From: Alexandriicola marinus
GTDB lineage: Bacteria; Pseudomonadota; Alphaproteobacteria; Rhodobacterales; Rhodobacteraceae
Reading direction: 5' to 3'
DNA: 64,000 nucleotides
NCBI RefSeq assembly: GCF_004000435.1
Contig: NZ_RBVZ01000002.1
Location: 186,001 to 250,000 of the forward strand
Shown: positions 52,010-60,506 of the stretch, piece by piece
Numbering within the stretch: position 1 is the stretch's first letter
How the letters are laid out: every line of letters begins with the position of its first letter
Notes under the pieces: model-generated
What the model saw: the letters and a program-made list of their open reading frames with translations, nothing else
The model's database searches: none
What the model was told of the DNA's origin: nothing
Made by a program: the position numbers and the translations under genes

Positions 52010-52573
52010 CTATATTTTGGTATTTGCAACCTTCGGCCCACTAGGCGTGGCGACAAGGTCGCGGACGCGGGCCACAAGCCATTCCATATCGGCATCTTGG
52101 ATGCCCATCTGCTGAAGATGGGCGGCAGTGTTGAAAAGGTATTCGTCATTCGGGCCACGTCCGCCGGTCGCGCCCGCGATCATGCGGGCCTGCGTCTCGA
52201 GGTCGAACTGGCAATATTGTTCGTGTTCGGGGTCGATCACGTAGGCCAGTGCCGTGATGTCGCGCCCGTCACCGAGGGCAAGCGGAAGCTCCCGTTCGAC
52301 ATAGGCCGACGAGATCAGCTCGCGTTCGCGCAACTGGGCGAGGACGGCGCCCTCCTCGGCTGGATCAACGCGCAGCGCGACACCGGTGCAGGTGCTGCCA
52401 TGGCTTTCATCCAGCGCGAGGACGAGCCCCGGGTTGGCCCGGGTTCCGCGGTGGTGGATCGACAACATGCAGAAGCTGCGGTGGTAATCGTGCAACCGGG
52501 CCGTCGCCGCCTCGGCCGGTTCAAAGCCCGGGTTCCAAAGTAACGATCCATACCCAAAGACCCAAAGTGTCAT
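52010..52573 (-). CDS. Gamma-glutamylcyclotransferase, ChaC-like
   Basis: A 187-residue cytoplasmic enzyme of the ChaC type that degrades glutathione to 5-oxoproline and Cys-Gly. The glutathione-site loop WVFGYGSLLWNPGF is intact, as are the region STCTGVALRVDPAEEGAVL and the catalytic-Glu-bearing strand around AYVERELPLALGD. It lies just upstream of the motor operon on the same strand; the ATG sits back-to-back with the DUF2125 gene region. Confidence 0.9.
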   Translation of the reverse strand: MTLWVFGYGSLLWNPGFEPAEAATARLHDYHRSFCMLSIHHRGTRANPGLVLALDESHGSTCTGVALRVDPAEEGAVLAQLRERELISSAYVERELPLALGDGRDITALAYVIDPEHEQYCQFDLETQARMIAGATGGRGPNDEYLFNTAAHLQQMGIQDADMEWLVARVRDLVATPSGPKVANTKI

Positions 52574-52671
52574 TGCCGTCCCCGAAGATGCCCCGGCCGA
52601 TGTCTGGCGGAGCGCGCAGGTTGTCTGTAACAGCTCAGGTCAAACATGCCGAAAGCCGAAAGGAAAGCGTT

Positions 52672-53616
52672 TTGCCAAGGTTTCTGCCCCTTCTGCTTGC
52701 CGTATTGGCCGTTTTGTATGGCGGATATTGGTTTTTCGGCAGAGCCGGGATCGAACAGGCGGCGCGCGATGCGCTGGACCGCCCCGGGATCAGCTATGAC
52801 AGCCTGAACACCATCGGATTTCCCTCGCGCTTCGACACGACCATCGAAGGTATCGACCTCGAGATGGCGGAGGGGCGGATCGGATGGCAAGCGCCGTTCT
52901 TCCAGCTGTTCATGCTGTCCTATTCGCCGCACAAGGTGATCGCGGTCTGGCCGGATCGCCAGAGCCTGAGGCTGGCCGACAGGACATTCGACATTCAATC
53001 CGGACGGATGAGGGCAAGCGCGCAGGTCGGCGTGTCGGCCTCGGTCCCGTTGCGGCAGGCAACGCTCGAGGCGGACACGATCGACGTAACCGCCTCCGAC
53101 GGCGGATCGGCCATGATCGCCCGCGCGCTTCTGGCGATCCGGGAGGCCGGCGGCGACGATGAGGGCCACCGCTATGACATCTTCGGCGAATTGACCGGGC
53201 TGACCTTTCTGCCTGCCGCGGGCTACTCCGACAGCCCTGCCGCGATCCGCATCGACGGTGCAATGATCCTCGATGCGCCGATCGACCGGCAGATGACGGG
53301 GCTCCTGCCCCGGCGGATCGAGCTGCGCGATGCGACGCTCCGCTGGGCGGGTCTGACCCTGTCAGGCCCGGGTGAGATCGCGTTCGGTGCCAATGGCGAT
53401 GTCACCGCAACGGCGGACTTTCAGGCTTCCGACGCGACAGCGCTGATCGAGGCTCTGCAGAGCCTTGGGCGACTTACCCCCGAGGGCGCCGAAACCCTCG
53501 CACGCGCGCTCGCCCCGGTGACCGATCCCGACGGTTCGGTCCGCTTTCCGCTTGAATTCAGGGGCGGTGCGTTGCGGGTTGCCGGGATCCCGCTGGGCCG
53601 GATCACCCTGCCCTAG
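52672..53616 (+). CDS. DUF2125 domain-containing protein
   Basis: A 314-residue protein with an N-terminal membrane anchor or uncleaved signal (FLPLLLAVLAVLYGGYWFFG) and a periplasmic beta-rich DUF2125 domain (YDSLNTIGFPSRFDTTIEGI). I start it at TTG 52672 because AAAGGAAA precedes it and the anchor begins there; a longer in-frame ATG at 52567 would overlap the divergent ChaC gene. Function unknown; the AsmA-like repeat of beta strands hints at lipid or envelope work, which is inference. Confidence 0.82.
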   Translation: MPRFLPLLLAVLAVLYGGYWFFGRAGIEQAARDALDRPGISYDSLNTIGFPSRFDTTIEGIDLEMAEGRIGWQAPFFQLFMLSYSPHKVIAVWPDRQSLRLADRTFDIQSGRMRASAQVGVSASVPLRQATLEADTIDVTASDGGSAMIARALLAIREAGGDDEGHRYDIFGELTGLTFLPAAGYSDSPAAIRIDGAMILDAPIDRQMTGLLPRRIELRDATLRWAGLTLSGPGEIAFGANGDVTATADFQASDATALIEALQSLGRLTPEGAETLARALAPVTDPDGSVRFPLEFRGGALRVAGIPLGRITLP

Positions 53617-54746
53617 CGGCAGTAGGATCCGCTGCGATAGCGGGCAGTATCAAAGTGGAAATGATCCCGGTGCGCCGCGTTGGCATCCGGGCCCAGGACC
53701 GTGCCGAACGTCCCGCAGGCTGCCTGATGCATCTGGCGCAGGCGCGCTGCATGGGCGCTGGTATTCCAGTCGTTGATCAGGCTGATCCGCGTCCCGTCGC
53801 GCAGGTCGAACCCGGCGATGTCGATAGCGCGCCCGTAGGCATGCTCTGACAGGCGGGAGCCGCCGTTGCGTGTCCGGCAGGAATAGTGACCGACCACCCG
53901 GATCGTGGAGAGGCCGCCGCCGGCATTGCCGATAGCCGGGCGCGCACCGTTTTCGACCCAGCGATGGAGCGCCTGCGCCGTCCGGCAATCCATGGTGGCA
54001 GGTGTCGACAGGCGGACACCGGCAACCGACGTCACCCGCACGCCACCCTCGACCCCGCAAGAGCCGGGGCCGGGCACGGCGCCCAGGACGGTTCCCTGTA
54101 TCTCGAGGTTGCCGCAGACAGAGCCCCGGGCGCGGGCGGCACGGGCGGCCTCGGCCGCGCGGGTGATCTGTTCGGGCCGTTCCGGAGGACGCAAGGCAAG
54201 CGGCACCGCAAGGTCCGAGATATCCGGCAACGGCGCGAGCGTTGCAGCGCCGTAGATAAGCGGCATGGCGGGCGTGTCGAAATAGACGGGACCGGCCGGC
54301 TGCGGCGGGCGCGACACAAGCCTCAGATCGGGGCGTTCGGGCGGATCACCTCGCAGGACAGCTGGCGCGGGGCGTGCCATCGCAACGGCGAAAATCTCGG
54401 CCAGATCGCCGATGCCGGGCTGCAAGGATGTCGCGGCCTCGATCCGTTCTTCGGTCGAGGCAAGCTGGCCCGGATCGCCGGGAAAGGGCGCCTTGCGCCG
54501 CTCGCTCAACGCCGGGCCGGCCGGAGACAGGATATCGGGCAGCTCGGTCGTGGCCGCTTCGACCGGTTCGTTCGGCGCAAGTTCGACGGCTATGGGCCGC
54601 GGTCGCGCAACGGGCCGGGCGGGCGCCTCGATGATGCGCAGCTGAGGCCGTATCGATGTGAGCGGGGCCTCGGCCGGGACGGCCATCGGGAGGGCGGCAA
54701 GGGCAAGGGCACAAACCCCGGCACGGACCCAGCCGCGAAACCTCAT
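53613..54746 (-). CDS. Extensin-like C-terminal domain protein
   Basis: A 377-residue exported protein: signal peptide (VCALALAALPMAVPAEA), a proline/alanine-rich middle, and a C-terminal extensin-like domain from about residue 205. That domain has the zinc-peptidase pattern SRLSEHAYGRAIDIAGFDLR and HRDHFHFDTARY of D,D-carboxypeptidase-type (LAS) enzymes, with Cys residues for disulfides. Likely peptidoglycan hydrolase. It overlaps tyrC by 4 bases upstream and DUF2125 by 4 bases in convergent orientation. Confidence 0.88.
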   Translation of the reverse strand: MRFRGWVRAGVCALALAALPMAVPAEAPLTSIRPQLRIIEAPARPVARPRPIAVELAPNEPVEAATTELPDILSPAGPALSERRKAPFPGDPGQLASTEERIEAATSLQPGIGDLAEIFAVAMARPAPAVLRGDPPERPDLRLVSRPPQPAGPVYFDTPAMPLIYGAATLAPLPDISDLAVPLALRPPERPEQITRAAEAARAARARGSVCGNLEIQGTVLGAVPGPGSCGVEGGVRVTSVAGVRLSTPATMDCRTAQALHRWVENGARPAIGNAGGGLSTIRVVGHYSCRTRNGGSRLSEHAYGRAIDIAGFDLRDGTRISLINDWNTSAHAARLRQMHQAACGTFGTVLGPDANAAHRDHFHFDTARYRSGSYCR

Positions 54747-55663
54747 CTCTTGGCCGCCTTGGCGCGGCCGAAATCGGGGGCGTCGGTATCCTGACCGGCC
54801 TCGATGATCCCGCGACGGATCGCGCGCGTCCGGGTGAAGTAATCATGCAGAAGATCGCCATCGCCCTGACGGATCGCGCGCTGAAGGGCGAACAATTCCT
54901 CGGTGAACCGGCCCAGGATCTCCAGGGTCGCATCCTTGTTGGTCAGGAACACATCACGCCACATCGTCGGGTCCGAGGCGGCGATGCGGGTGAAATCCCG
55001 GAAACCGGCCGCCGAATACTTGATAACCTCACTGTCGGTGACACGCCGCAGATCGTCGGCCACGCCCACCATCGTATAGGCGATAAGATGCGGCGTATGG
55101 GACGTGACCGCAAGAACAAGATCGTGGTGATCGGCATCCATCTCGTCGACAGACGAGCCCATCGCCCGCCACAAATCGCCCAGCCTGTCCACGGCGGGCC
55201 GCGGTGCATCGCCCGGAACGAGGATGCACCACTTGTTGTCGAAGAGTTCCGCAAAGCCCGACCGCGGCCCCGAATGTTCTGTCCCGGCAAGCGGGTGGGC
55301 CGGCACGAAGGTCACACCTTCGGGAAGATGCGGGGCAACAGCCTCGATCACCGCGCGTTTGACCGAACCCACGTCGGTGACGGTTACGCCCTGCGCCAGA
55401 TGCGGAGCGATTTCGGTGATCACGCTTTCCATCGCGCCCACGGGAACCGCAAGAACGACGAGATCGGCGTCTTTCACCGCCTCGGCCGCGTTGTCGCAGA
55501 CCCGATCGACAAGGCCGATCTCAGCGGCCACAGCGCGCGTCTCGGCCGAGCGGGCAAAGCCCGTGATCTCCCCCGCGAGGCCGCCCCTGCGCATGGCATG
55601 CGCCATGGAGCCCGCGATCAGGCCCAGCCCGATCAGGGCCACACGGTCGTAGAGCTGGCTCAT
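54743..55663 (-). CDS. tyrC: Prephenate/arogenate dehydrogenase
   Basis: NAD(P)-dependent oxidation of prephenate or arogenate for tyrosine. The 306-residue product has the dinucleotide motif VALIGLGLIAGSMAHAM, the region VTVTDVGSVKRAVIEAV, and AHPLAGTEHSGP with the catalytic His. Whether prephenate or arogenate is used cannot be read here. The ATG at 55663 overlaps the hisC stop by 4 bases; these are paired in alphaproteobacteria because HisC-type aminotransferases also act on aromatic keto acids. Confidence 0.95.
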   Translation of the reverse strand: MSQLYDRVALIGLGLIAGSMAHAMRRGGLAGEITGFARSAETRAVAAEIGLVDRVCDNAAEAVKDADLVVLAVPVGAMESVITEIAPHLAQGVTVTDVGSVKRAVIEAVAPHLPEGVTFVPAHPLAGTEHSGPRSGFAELFDNKWCILVPGDAPRPAVDRLGDLWRAMGSSVDEMDADHHDLVLAVTSHTPHLIAYTMVGVADDLRRVTDSEVIKYSAAGFRDFTRIAASDPTMWRDVFLTNKDATLEILGRFTEELFALQRAIRQGDGDLLHDYFTRTRAIRRGIIEAGQDTDAPDFGRAKAAKR

Positions 55664-56745
55664 GCAGCGCCCTCCCGCCAGCGGGTCAGGGTGTCGATGA
55701 CGCGGCCTGTCTGGGCTTCGTCGCCCACAGTGATCCGCAGCCCTTCGGCAAAGCCATAGGAAGTGGGCCGGCGCACGATGATCCCGTCGGCCTGAAGCGC
55801 GGCATCGGCCGACATCGCCTCGGCCTCGTCGGTGAAACGCGCCAGCACGAAATTCGTCTGGCTGTCGTCGCAGGCCAGCCCCAGTTGGCGCAAGGCGCCC
55901 GTCAGGCGCGCCCGTTGATCGGCGTTGAGCGCCACGCAATCGCGCACCCAGTCGAGATCCCGCACCGCCGCGATCGACGCCGCCATCTGCAGCCCCGACA
56001 GGTTGAACGGCTGGCGGATGCGGGTCATCACGGCGATCATTGCGGGATCGGCATAGCCCCATCCGATCCGCAGGCCACCCAGACCGTAAATCTTGGAAAA
56101 GGTCCGCGTCATCAGGATGTTACGCCGCGAGCTGGCAAGCGATGCCCCGCCATCATAGCCTTCGGCATATTCGGCATAGGCCGCGTCGATCACGAGGATG
56201 ACATCCTCGGGCAGACCATCGGCCAACCGGACAAGTTCCGCATCGGGCAGGATGGTGCCGGTGGGATTGCCCGGGTTCGTCAGAAGCACGATCCGGGTCC
56301 GGTCCGTCACCGCGGCCAGGATCGCGTCCACATCGACAACGCGGTCGACCTCGGGCACGCAGACAGGCGTGGCGCCGGCCATGTGCGACAGGATCGGATA
56401 CATGGAAAAGCCGTGCGCGGTGTGGATGATCTCATCACCGGGGCCCGAGAAGGCCTGCGTCACGAATTGCAGAACCTCGTCAGAGCCGACGCCGCAGATG
56501 ATGCGCTCGGGATCGAGGCCATGAACCTCGCCGATGGCGGCGCGCAGCTCGGCATGATCGGTGGACGGATAAAGGTGAACCGTCGCGGCCGCCTCCCGGA
56601 TCGCCTGTTGCGCCGCGGGCGGGGGGCCAAGCGGGTTTTCGTTCGACGACAGCTTGAGCACGTCGCTATGCCCGGCCAAGGCCGACTTGCCGCCCTCGTA
56701 GAGGGCAATTTCCATGATACCGGGCTGAATACGCAGCTGTGTCAT
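55660..56745 (-). CDS. hisC: Histidinol-phosphate aminotransferase
   Basis: PLP enzyme of histidine synthesis; paralogues also transaminate prephenate. The 361-residue product has LSSNENPLGPPPAAQQAIRE, the motif VLLTNPGNPTGTILPD and the PLP lysine in MTRTFSKIYGLGGLRIGWG. Co-transcribed with tyrC, which favours the aromatic role. Confidence 0.95.
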   Translation of the reverse strand: MTQLRIQPGIMEIALYEGGKSALAGHSDVLKLSSNENPLGPPPAAQQAIREAAATVHLYPSTDHAELRAAIGEVHGLDPERIICGVGSDEVLQFVTQAFSGPGDEIIHTAHGFSMYPILSHMAGATPVCVPEVDRVVDVDAILAAVTDRTRIVLLTNPGNPTGTILPDAELVRLADGLPEDVILVIDAAYAEYAEGYDGGASLASSRRNILMTRTFSKIYGLGGLRIGWGYADPAMIAVMTRIRQPFNLSGLQMAASIAAVRDLDWVRDCVALNADQRARLTGALRQLGLACDDSQTNFVLARFTDEAEAMSADAALQADGIIVRRPTSYGFAEGLRITVGDEAQTGRVIDTLTRWREGAA

Positions 56746-56817
56746 TGTCCTGCCGCCAATGCGATTCCGTCGTGGCCTTCTAGCCGCGGCCTCTGGCCTG
56801 TGCCAGTGAAAGCGGTC

Positions 56818-58236
56818 TCAGGACGCAAGCACATTTCGGAAGAGCCACGGATCGCTTTCGTCGATGTCTTCGGGGAAATGCTCCCACCGGTCCTGAAGCG
56901 GGGTCCAGTCGGTGTAATGCGCCTCCACCGGGCCAAGATAGGGCCTTTGCACCTCGAGGCAGCGCGCATGATCCATCTCGTCGGTCTCGACGATGCCGGC
57001 ATTGGGGTTTTCCAGCGCCCAGACCATGCCCGCCAACACGGCCGAGGTGACCTGCAGACCGGTTGCATTCTGATAGGGAGCCAGCAATTTCGTCTCGTCA
57101 TTGGACAGGCGCGAGCCATACCAGAGCGCGTTTTTCTCATGCCCGAACAACAGCACGCCCAGCTCGTCGATGCCCTCGACGATCTCGTCGACCTCGAGGA
57201 TCTCGTGCACCTCCTGCTGGCGACCTGCGCCGAACATTTCGTGCAGCGACAGCACCGCATCGTCGCAGGGGTGATAGGCATAATGGCAGGTGGGGCGGAA
57301 TTCGGGGTGATCGCCCTCGCCCACGGTGTAGTAATCCGAGATCGAGACGGCCTCGTTATGCGTCACGAGAAATCCGAATTGCGGGCCCGGCGTCGGGCAC
57401 CATGTGTGAACACGGGTGATCGCGCCGGGGCGCTCGAGCCAGATCGCGGACTTGCAGCCGGTTTCTTGCCGGTGGCCGTTCTCGGGAAACCACGTCTCAT
57501 GCGTGCCCCAGCCCAGCTCCGCCGGCTGGAACCCTTCGGCGATAAAGCCCTCGACCGACCATGTGTTGACGAAAACGTTGCGGGGGCGCGGCTTGCGCCG
57601 GGCCTGCGTGTCGCGTTCCGCGATGTGAACGCCCTTGACGCCCAGCGACTGCATCAGACGGGCCCAGCCGTCGCGGTCCTGCGGCGGGACGACCTCGCGC
57701 CCGGTGTCGCGGGCCAGCGTCAGAAGCGCCTCTTTCACGAACCAGCTGACCATGCCGGGATTGGCGCCGCAGCAGCTGACAGCCGTCGTGCCACCCGGAT
57801 TGGCGGCCTTTTCGTCGCGCACGGCCTGACGCAGCGCGTAATTGGTGCGGGCGGCATTGTCCTCGGTGCCGAAGTAATAGCCGGCCCAGGGTTCGACCAC
57901 GGTGTCGATATAGGGCACGCCGATCTCGCGGCAGAATTTCATCAGATCAAGCGAGGACGTATCGACCGACAGGTTCACACAGAACCCACGGCCCGGCTCA
58001 AGAAGCCCGCCCAGCACATCGCGATAGGTCTCGGGCGTCAGGGGCGTCTCGACGAACCGCAGCCCGTTTTCCCTGAGGAAGTCATGGTTGGCCGGATTTG
58101 GTTCAATCACCACGAATTGCGCGGGGTCATAATCGAAATGGCGTTCGATCAAGGGCCAGGTGCCTTTGCCGATCGAGCCGAAGCCGATCATGACGATGGG
58201 TCCGTCGATCTTGGCGTAAACGGGATGATCCGTCAT
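56818..58236 (-). CDS. Homospermidine synthase
   Basis: Makes sym-homospermidine from two putrescines, NAD-dependent, a polyamine typical of alphaproteobacteria. The 472-residue product starts with YAKIDGPIVMIGFGSIGKGT, then the Rossmann loop, and continues with IDTVVEPWAGYYFG and CGANPGMVSWFVKEALL, which match the family. The ATG at 58236 follows AGAGGAAGG. It stands alone between hisC and rpsD. Confidence 0.95.
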   Translation of the reverse strand: MTDHPVYAKIDGPIVMIGFGSIGKGTWPLIERHFDYDPAQFVVIEPNPANHDFLRENGLRFVETPLTPETYRDVLGGLLEPGRGFCVNLSVDTSSLDLMKFCREIGVPYIDTVVEPWAGYYFGTEDNAARTNYALRQAVRDEKAANPGGTTAVSCCGANPGMVSWFVKEALLTLARDTGREVVPPQDRDGWARLMQSLGVKGVHIAERDTQARRKPRPRNVFVNTWSVEGFIAEGFQPAELGWGTHETWFPENGHRQETGCKSAIWLERPGAITRVHTWCPTPGPQFGFLVTHNEAVSISDYYTVGEGDHPEFRPTCHYAYHPCDDAVLSLHEMFGAGRQQEVHEILEVDEIVEGIDELGVLLFGHEKNALWYGSRLSNDETKLLAPYQNATGLQVTSAVLAGMVWALENPNAGIVETDEMDHARCLEVQRPYLGPVEAHYTDWTPLQDRWEHFPEDIDESDPWLFRNVLAS

Positions 58237-58352
58237 GGGATTGACCTTCCTCTGTTGCGCGCCCGCTTTGGGCAGGTCCGGGCGTGATACCGGTTGAACC
58301 GGCTGCGGGCAACGGGCCACCCCGTCGCAACCGGACCGGGGCGCACCAACGA

Positions 58353-58382
58353 CGAAGGGCCGCGCAAAGGCGCGGCCCTTCG
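58353..58382 (-). terminator. Hairpin terminator of rpsD
   Basis: A 12-bp perfect stem (cgaagggccgcg, 58353-58364, with cgcggcccttcg, 58371-58382) with a 6-base loop, 20 bases after the rpsD stop. The T-run is poor, so termination may depend on the long stem. Confidence 0.7.
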
Positions 58383-58402
58383 GAATGCGCTGAAAGAACG
58401 GA

Positions 58403-59023
58403 TCAGTTCTTGGCGTAGAATTCGACCACGAGGTTCGGTTCCATCATCACCGGATACGGCACATCGGCGAGGGTCGGTGTACGCACGAAGCTGGCTGTCA
58501 TCTTGGAGTGATCGACCTCGAGGTAGTCGGGAACATCCCGCTCGGGCAGCTGAACGGCCTCGAGAACGACGGCAAGCTGCTTGGACTTGTCGCGAACCGA
58601 GATCACGTCGCCTTCCTTCACGCGGTAGGAGGGGATGTTCACGCGCTGGCCGTTCACCTCGACATGGCCGTGGTTCACGAACTGGCGGGCGGCAAACACG
58701 GTCGGCACGAATTTCGCGCGATACACGACCGCATCGAGGCGGCGCTCGAGCAGACCGATAAGGTTCTCACCGGTGTCGCCCTTGACCCGCTCGGCTTCGG
58801 AATAAATGCGGCGGAACTGCTTTTCGGTCAGGTCGCCGTAGTAGCCCTTGAGCTTCTGCTTGGCGCGCAGCTGGGTGCCGAAATCCGACAGTTTGCCCTT
58901 GCGGCGCTGACCATGCTGGCCGGGGCCGTATTCACGGCGGTTGACGGGGGATTTGGGGCGACCCCAGATGTTTTCGCCCATGCGGCGATCGATCTTGTAC
59001 TTGGCAGAGGTGCGTTTTGTCAC
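58403..59023 (-). CDS. rpsD: 30S ribosomal protein S4
   Basis: 206-residue primary 16S-binding protein with the RNA-binding S4 domain ([20 protein letters not shown] and [17 protein letters not shown]). The GTG at 59023 with AAGGAG upstream gives the exact family start [20 protein letters not shown]. Confidence 0.98.
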   Translation of the reverse strand: MTKRTSAKYKIDRRMGENIWGRPKSPVNRREYGPGQHGQRRKGKLSDFGTQLRAKQKLKGYYGDLTEKQFRRIYSEAERVKGDTGENLIGLLERRLDAVVYRAKFVPTVFAARQFVNHGHVEVNGQRVNIPSYRVKEGDVISVRDKSKQLAVVLEAVQLPERDVPDYLEVDHSKMTASFVRTPTLADVPYPVMMEPNLVVEFYAKN

Positions 59024-59155
59024 CGTCTGATCTCCTTCGTTCAGGTTTCGAAGGGCGTTGTCCTCTCCCCGGATTTGGCCGGAGCGACAGGGCATCCCCT
59101 CGCGGGGGCCACCAACACCAATGAGCGGCGGCTTATAAGCGCACCTGCGCGGGTG

Positions 59156-59596
59156 TCAATGGTCTGTCGCAGCCACCTGCGTCGCGCGCCGGGCCAGAAG
59201 GATCGGCCCAAAGACCACCGCAGCCAACAGAAGGTTCAGAACCACATTGAACGGGGCCCCCGCGATGACAGATGCCGTGCTGTCGATCACGAACCAGACG
59301 CTCGCCGATATCAAGAGCATCGACCCGGCAAGCGCCGGGTCACGGGCATAGAGGCGATCCGCGACCAGCCAGACCAGCGTGCCCCAACCGGCGACGACTC
59401 CCCCGAGGATCGCAACCACAAGCCGACCCGCCGGTTCGGTAATCGCCGTTTCGCCACCCAGTAGGGCCAGCCCGAAAAACAGGTTGGCCGGGCCGGCAAG
59501 CGTCGGCACGGCGGCCAGCGCAAGCGGAATACCCGGCAGGGCAATGATAAGGAGCGCGGTCAGCTTGACCAGTTTCCGGGCGGAGGCGTGGGTCAC
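59156..59596 (-). CDS. Four-helix membrane protein, function unknown
   Basis: A 146-residue protein with four hydrophobic segments (for example ALLIIALPGIPLALAAVPTL and LVVAILGGVVAGWGTLVWLV) and no catalytic motif. GTG at 59596 is the start, with AAGGAT 8 bases upstream. It is divergent from the XRE/MmyB regulator gene, whose palindromic operator candidate lies between, so it is the likely target of that regulator. Confidence 0.6.
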   Translation of the reverse strand: MTHASARKLVKLTALLIIALPGIPLALAAVPTLAGPANLFFGLALLGGETAITEPAGRLVVAILGGVVAGWGTLVWLVADRLYARDPALAGSMLLISASVWFVIDSTASVIAGAPFNVVLNLLLAAVVFGPILLARRATQVAATDH

Positions 59597-59659
59597 GATG
59601 TCATCCTTTCGGTTGCAGATTTGGCCACCGGCCTAGCCCCATCGCGGGCCTCGTCTCAA

Positions 59660-59674
59660 TTACCTCGGAGGTAA
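59660..59674. promoter_or_regulatory. Palindrome ttacctc-g-gaggtaa between divergent genes
   Basis: A perfect 15-base palindrome centred 60-70 bases before both the XRE/MmyB regulator and the membrane-protein gene. TTACCTC-type palindromes are characteristic of operators for this regulator family, so it is the natural binding site for the gene at 59730. Function inferred. Confidence 0.6.
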
Positions 59675-59729
59675 GTGCCTTCCCTGCCCCGCGCCGCTAT
59701 GGTGACCGGGGGGCCAGACGGAGGCGCGT

Positions 59730-60506
59730 ATGGGAGATACATTCGGTCAGGTGTTGCGGGATTGGCGCACAAGGCGACGGCTGAGCCAGCTTGACCTCGC
59801 CCTCGAAGCCGACGTGTCCGCCCGGCACCTGTCCTTCCTCGAAACAGGACGGGCCCGGCCAAGCCGGGGCATGGTGCTGAGGTTGAGCGACGTGCTGGCC
59901 GTGCCCCGCGCCGCGCGAAACCGGCTTTTGTCCGAGGCGGGCTATGCCCCCTTGTATTCCGACCGGGCCACGAACGCGCCCGACCTCGTTCCGCTCGACT
60001 CGGCAATAGACCGGATGCTCGAGACCCACGATCCCTACCCGGGCATCGCGATCGGCCACGATTGGGGCATCCGAAAACTCAACCGTGCAGCAGACGCGCT
60101 ATTTGGCGCGGCAAACATCGGCATCGGCGACAATCTGGTGGGTCAGACGCTGGAGAACCCGGTGCTGAAGTCGGCGATCCTGAACCACGGCGAGGTGATC
60201 CGGCATACGCTGACCCGACTTCGGACAGAGGTTGCGCACTACGGGCCCGATCCCGTCCGACAGGAGTGGATCGCCCGGATCCTGCGCGACCATCCTGCCG
60301 CCGCTGAGCCGCCTGTCGGGCCGCAACCGGCCTTCATCGCAATCCGGTACCGCACGCCTCTGGGCGTGCTGTCGTTGTTCTCCACCATCGCCCAGTTCGG
60401 GTCGGTCGAAGACATCAGCTATGCGGATATCCAGATCGAGTTGATGCACCCGGCCGACGATGCCAGCCGCACGATCCTCGAACAGCTGGTTCAGGCCGCG
60501 CGATGA
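59730..60506 (+). CDS. XRE family regulator with MmyB-like ligand-binding domain
   Basis: A 258-residue regulator. The N-terminal HTH_3 is WRTRRRLSQLDLALEADVSA followed by RHLSFLETGRARPSRGMVLR; residues 90-250 are the MmyB-like domain (PYPGIAIGHDWGIRKLNRAA), which in MmyB-family proteins binds a fatty-acid-like ligand. Its 3' end overlaps the convergent Hint gene by 16 bases. Such regulators usually control an adjacent divergent gene, here the four-helix membrane protein. Confidence 0.9.
   Translation: MGDTFGQVLRDWRTRRRLSQLDLALEADVSARHLSFLETGRARPSRGMVLRLSDVLAVPRAARNRLLSEAGYAPLYSDRATNAPDLVPLDSAIDRMLETHDPYPGIAIGHDWGIRKLNRAADALFGAANIGIGDNLVGQTLENPVLKSAILNHGEVIRHTLTRLRTEVAHYGPDPVRQEWIARILRDHPAAAEPPVGPQPAFIAIRYRTPLGVLSLFSTIAQFGSVEDISYADIQIELMHPADDASRTILEQLVQAAR

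Noticed and set aside
55885-58287. 800-residue open frame antisense to hisC/homospermidine synthase
   Set aside because: Shadow of two firmly identified genes.
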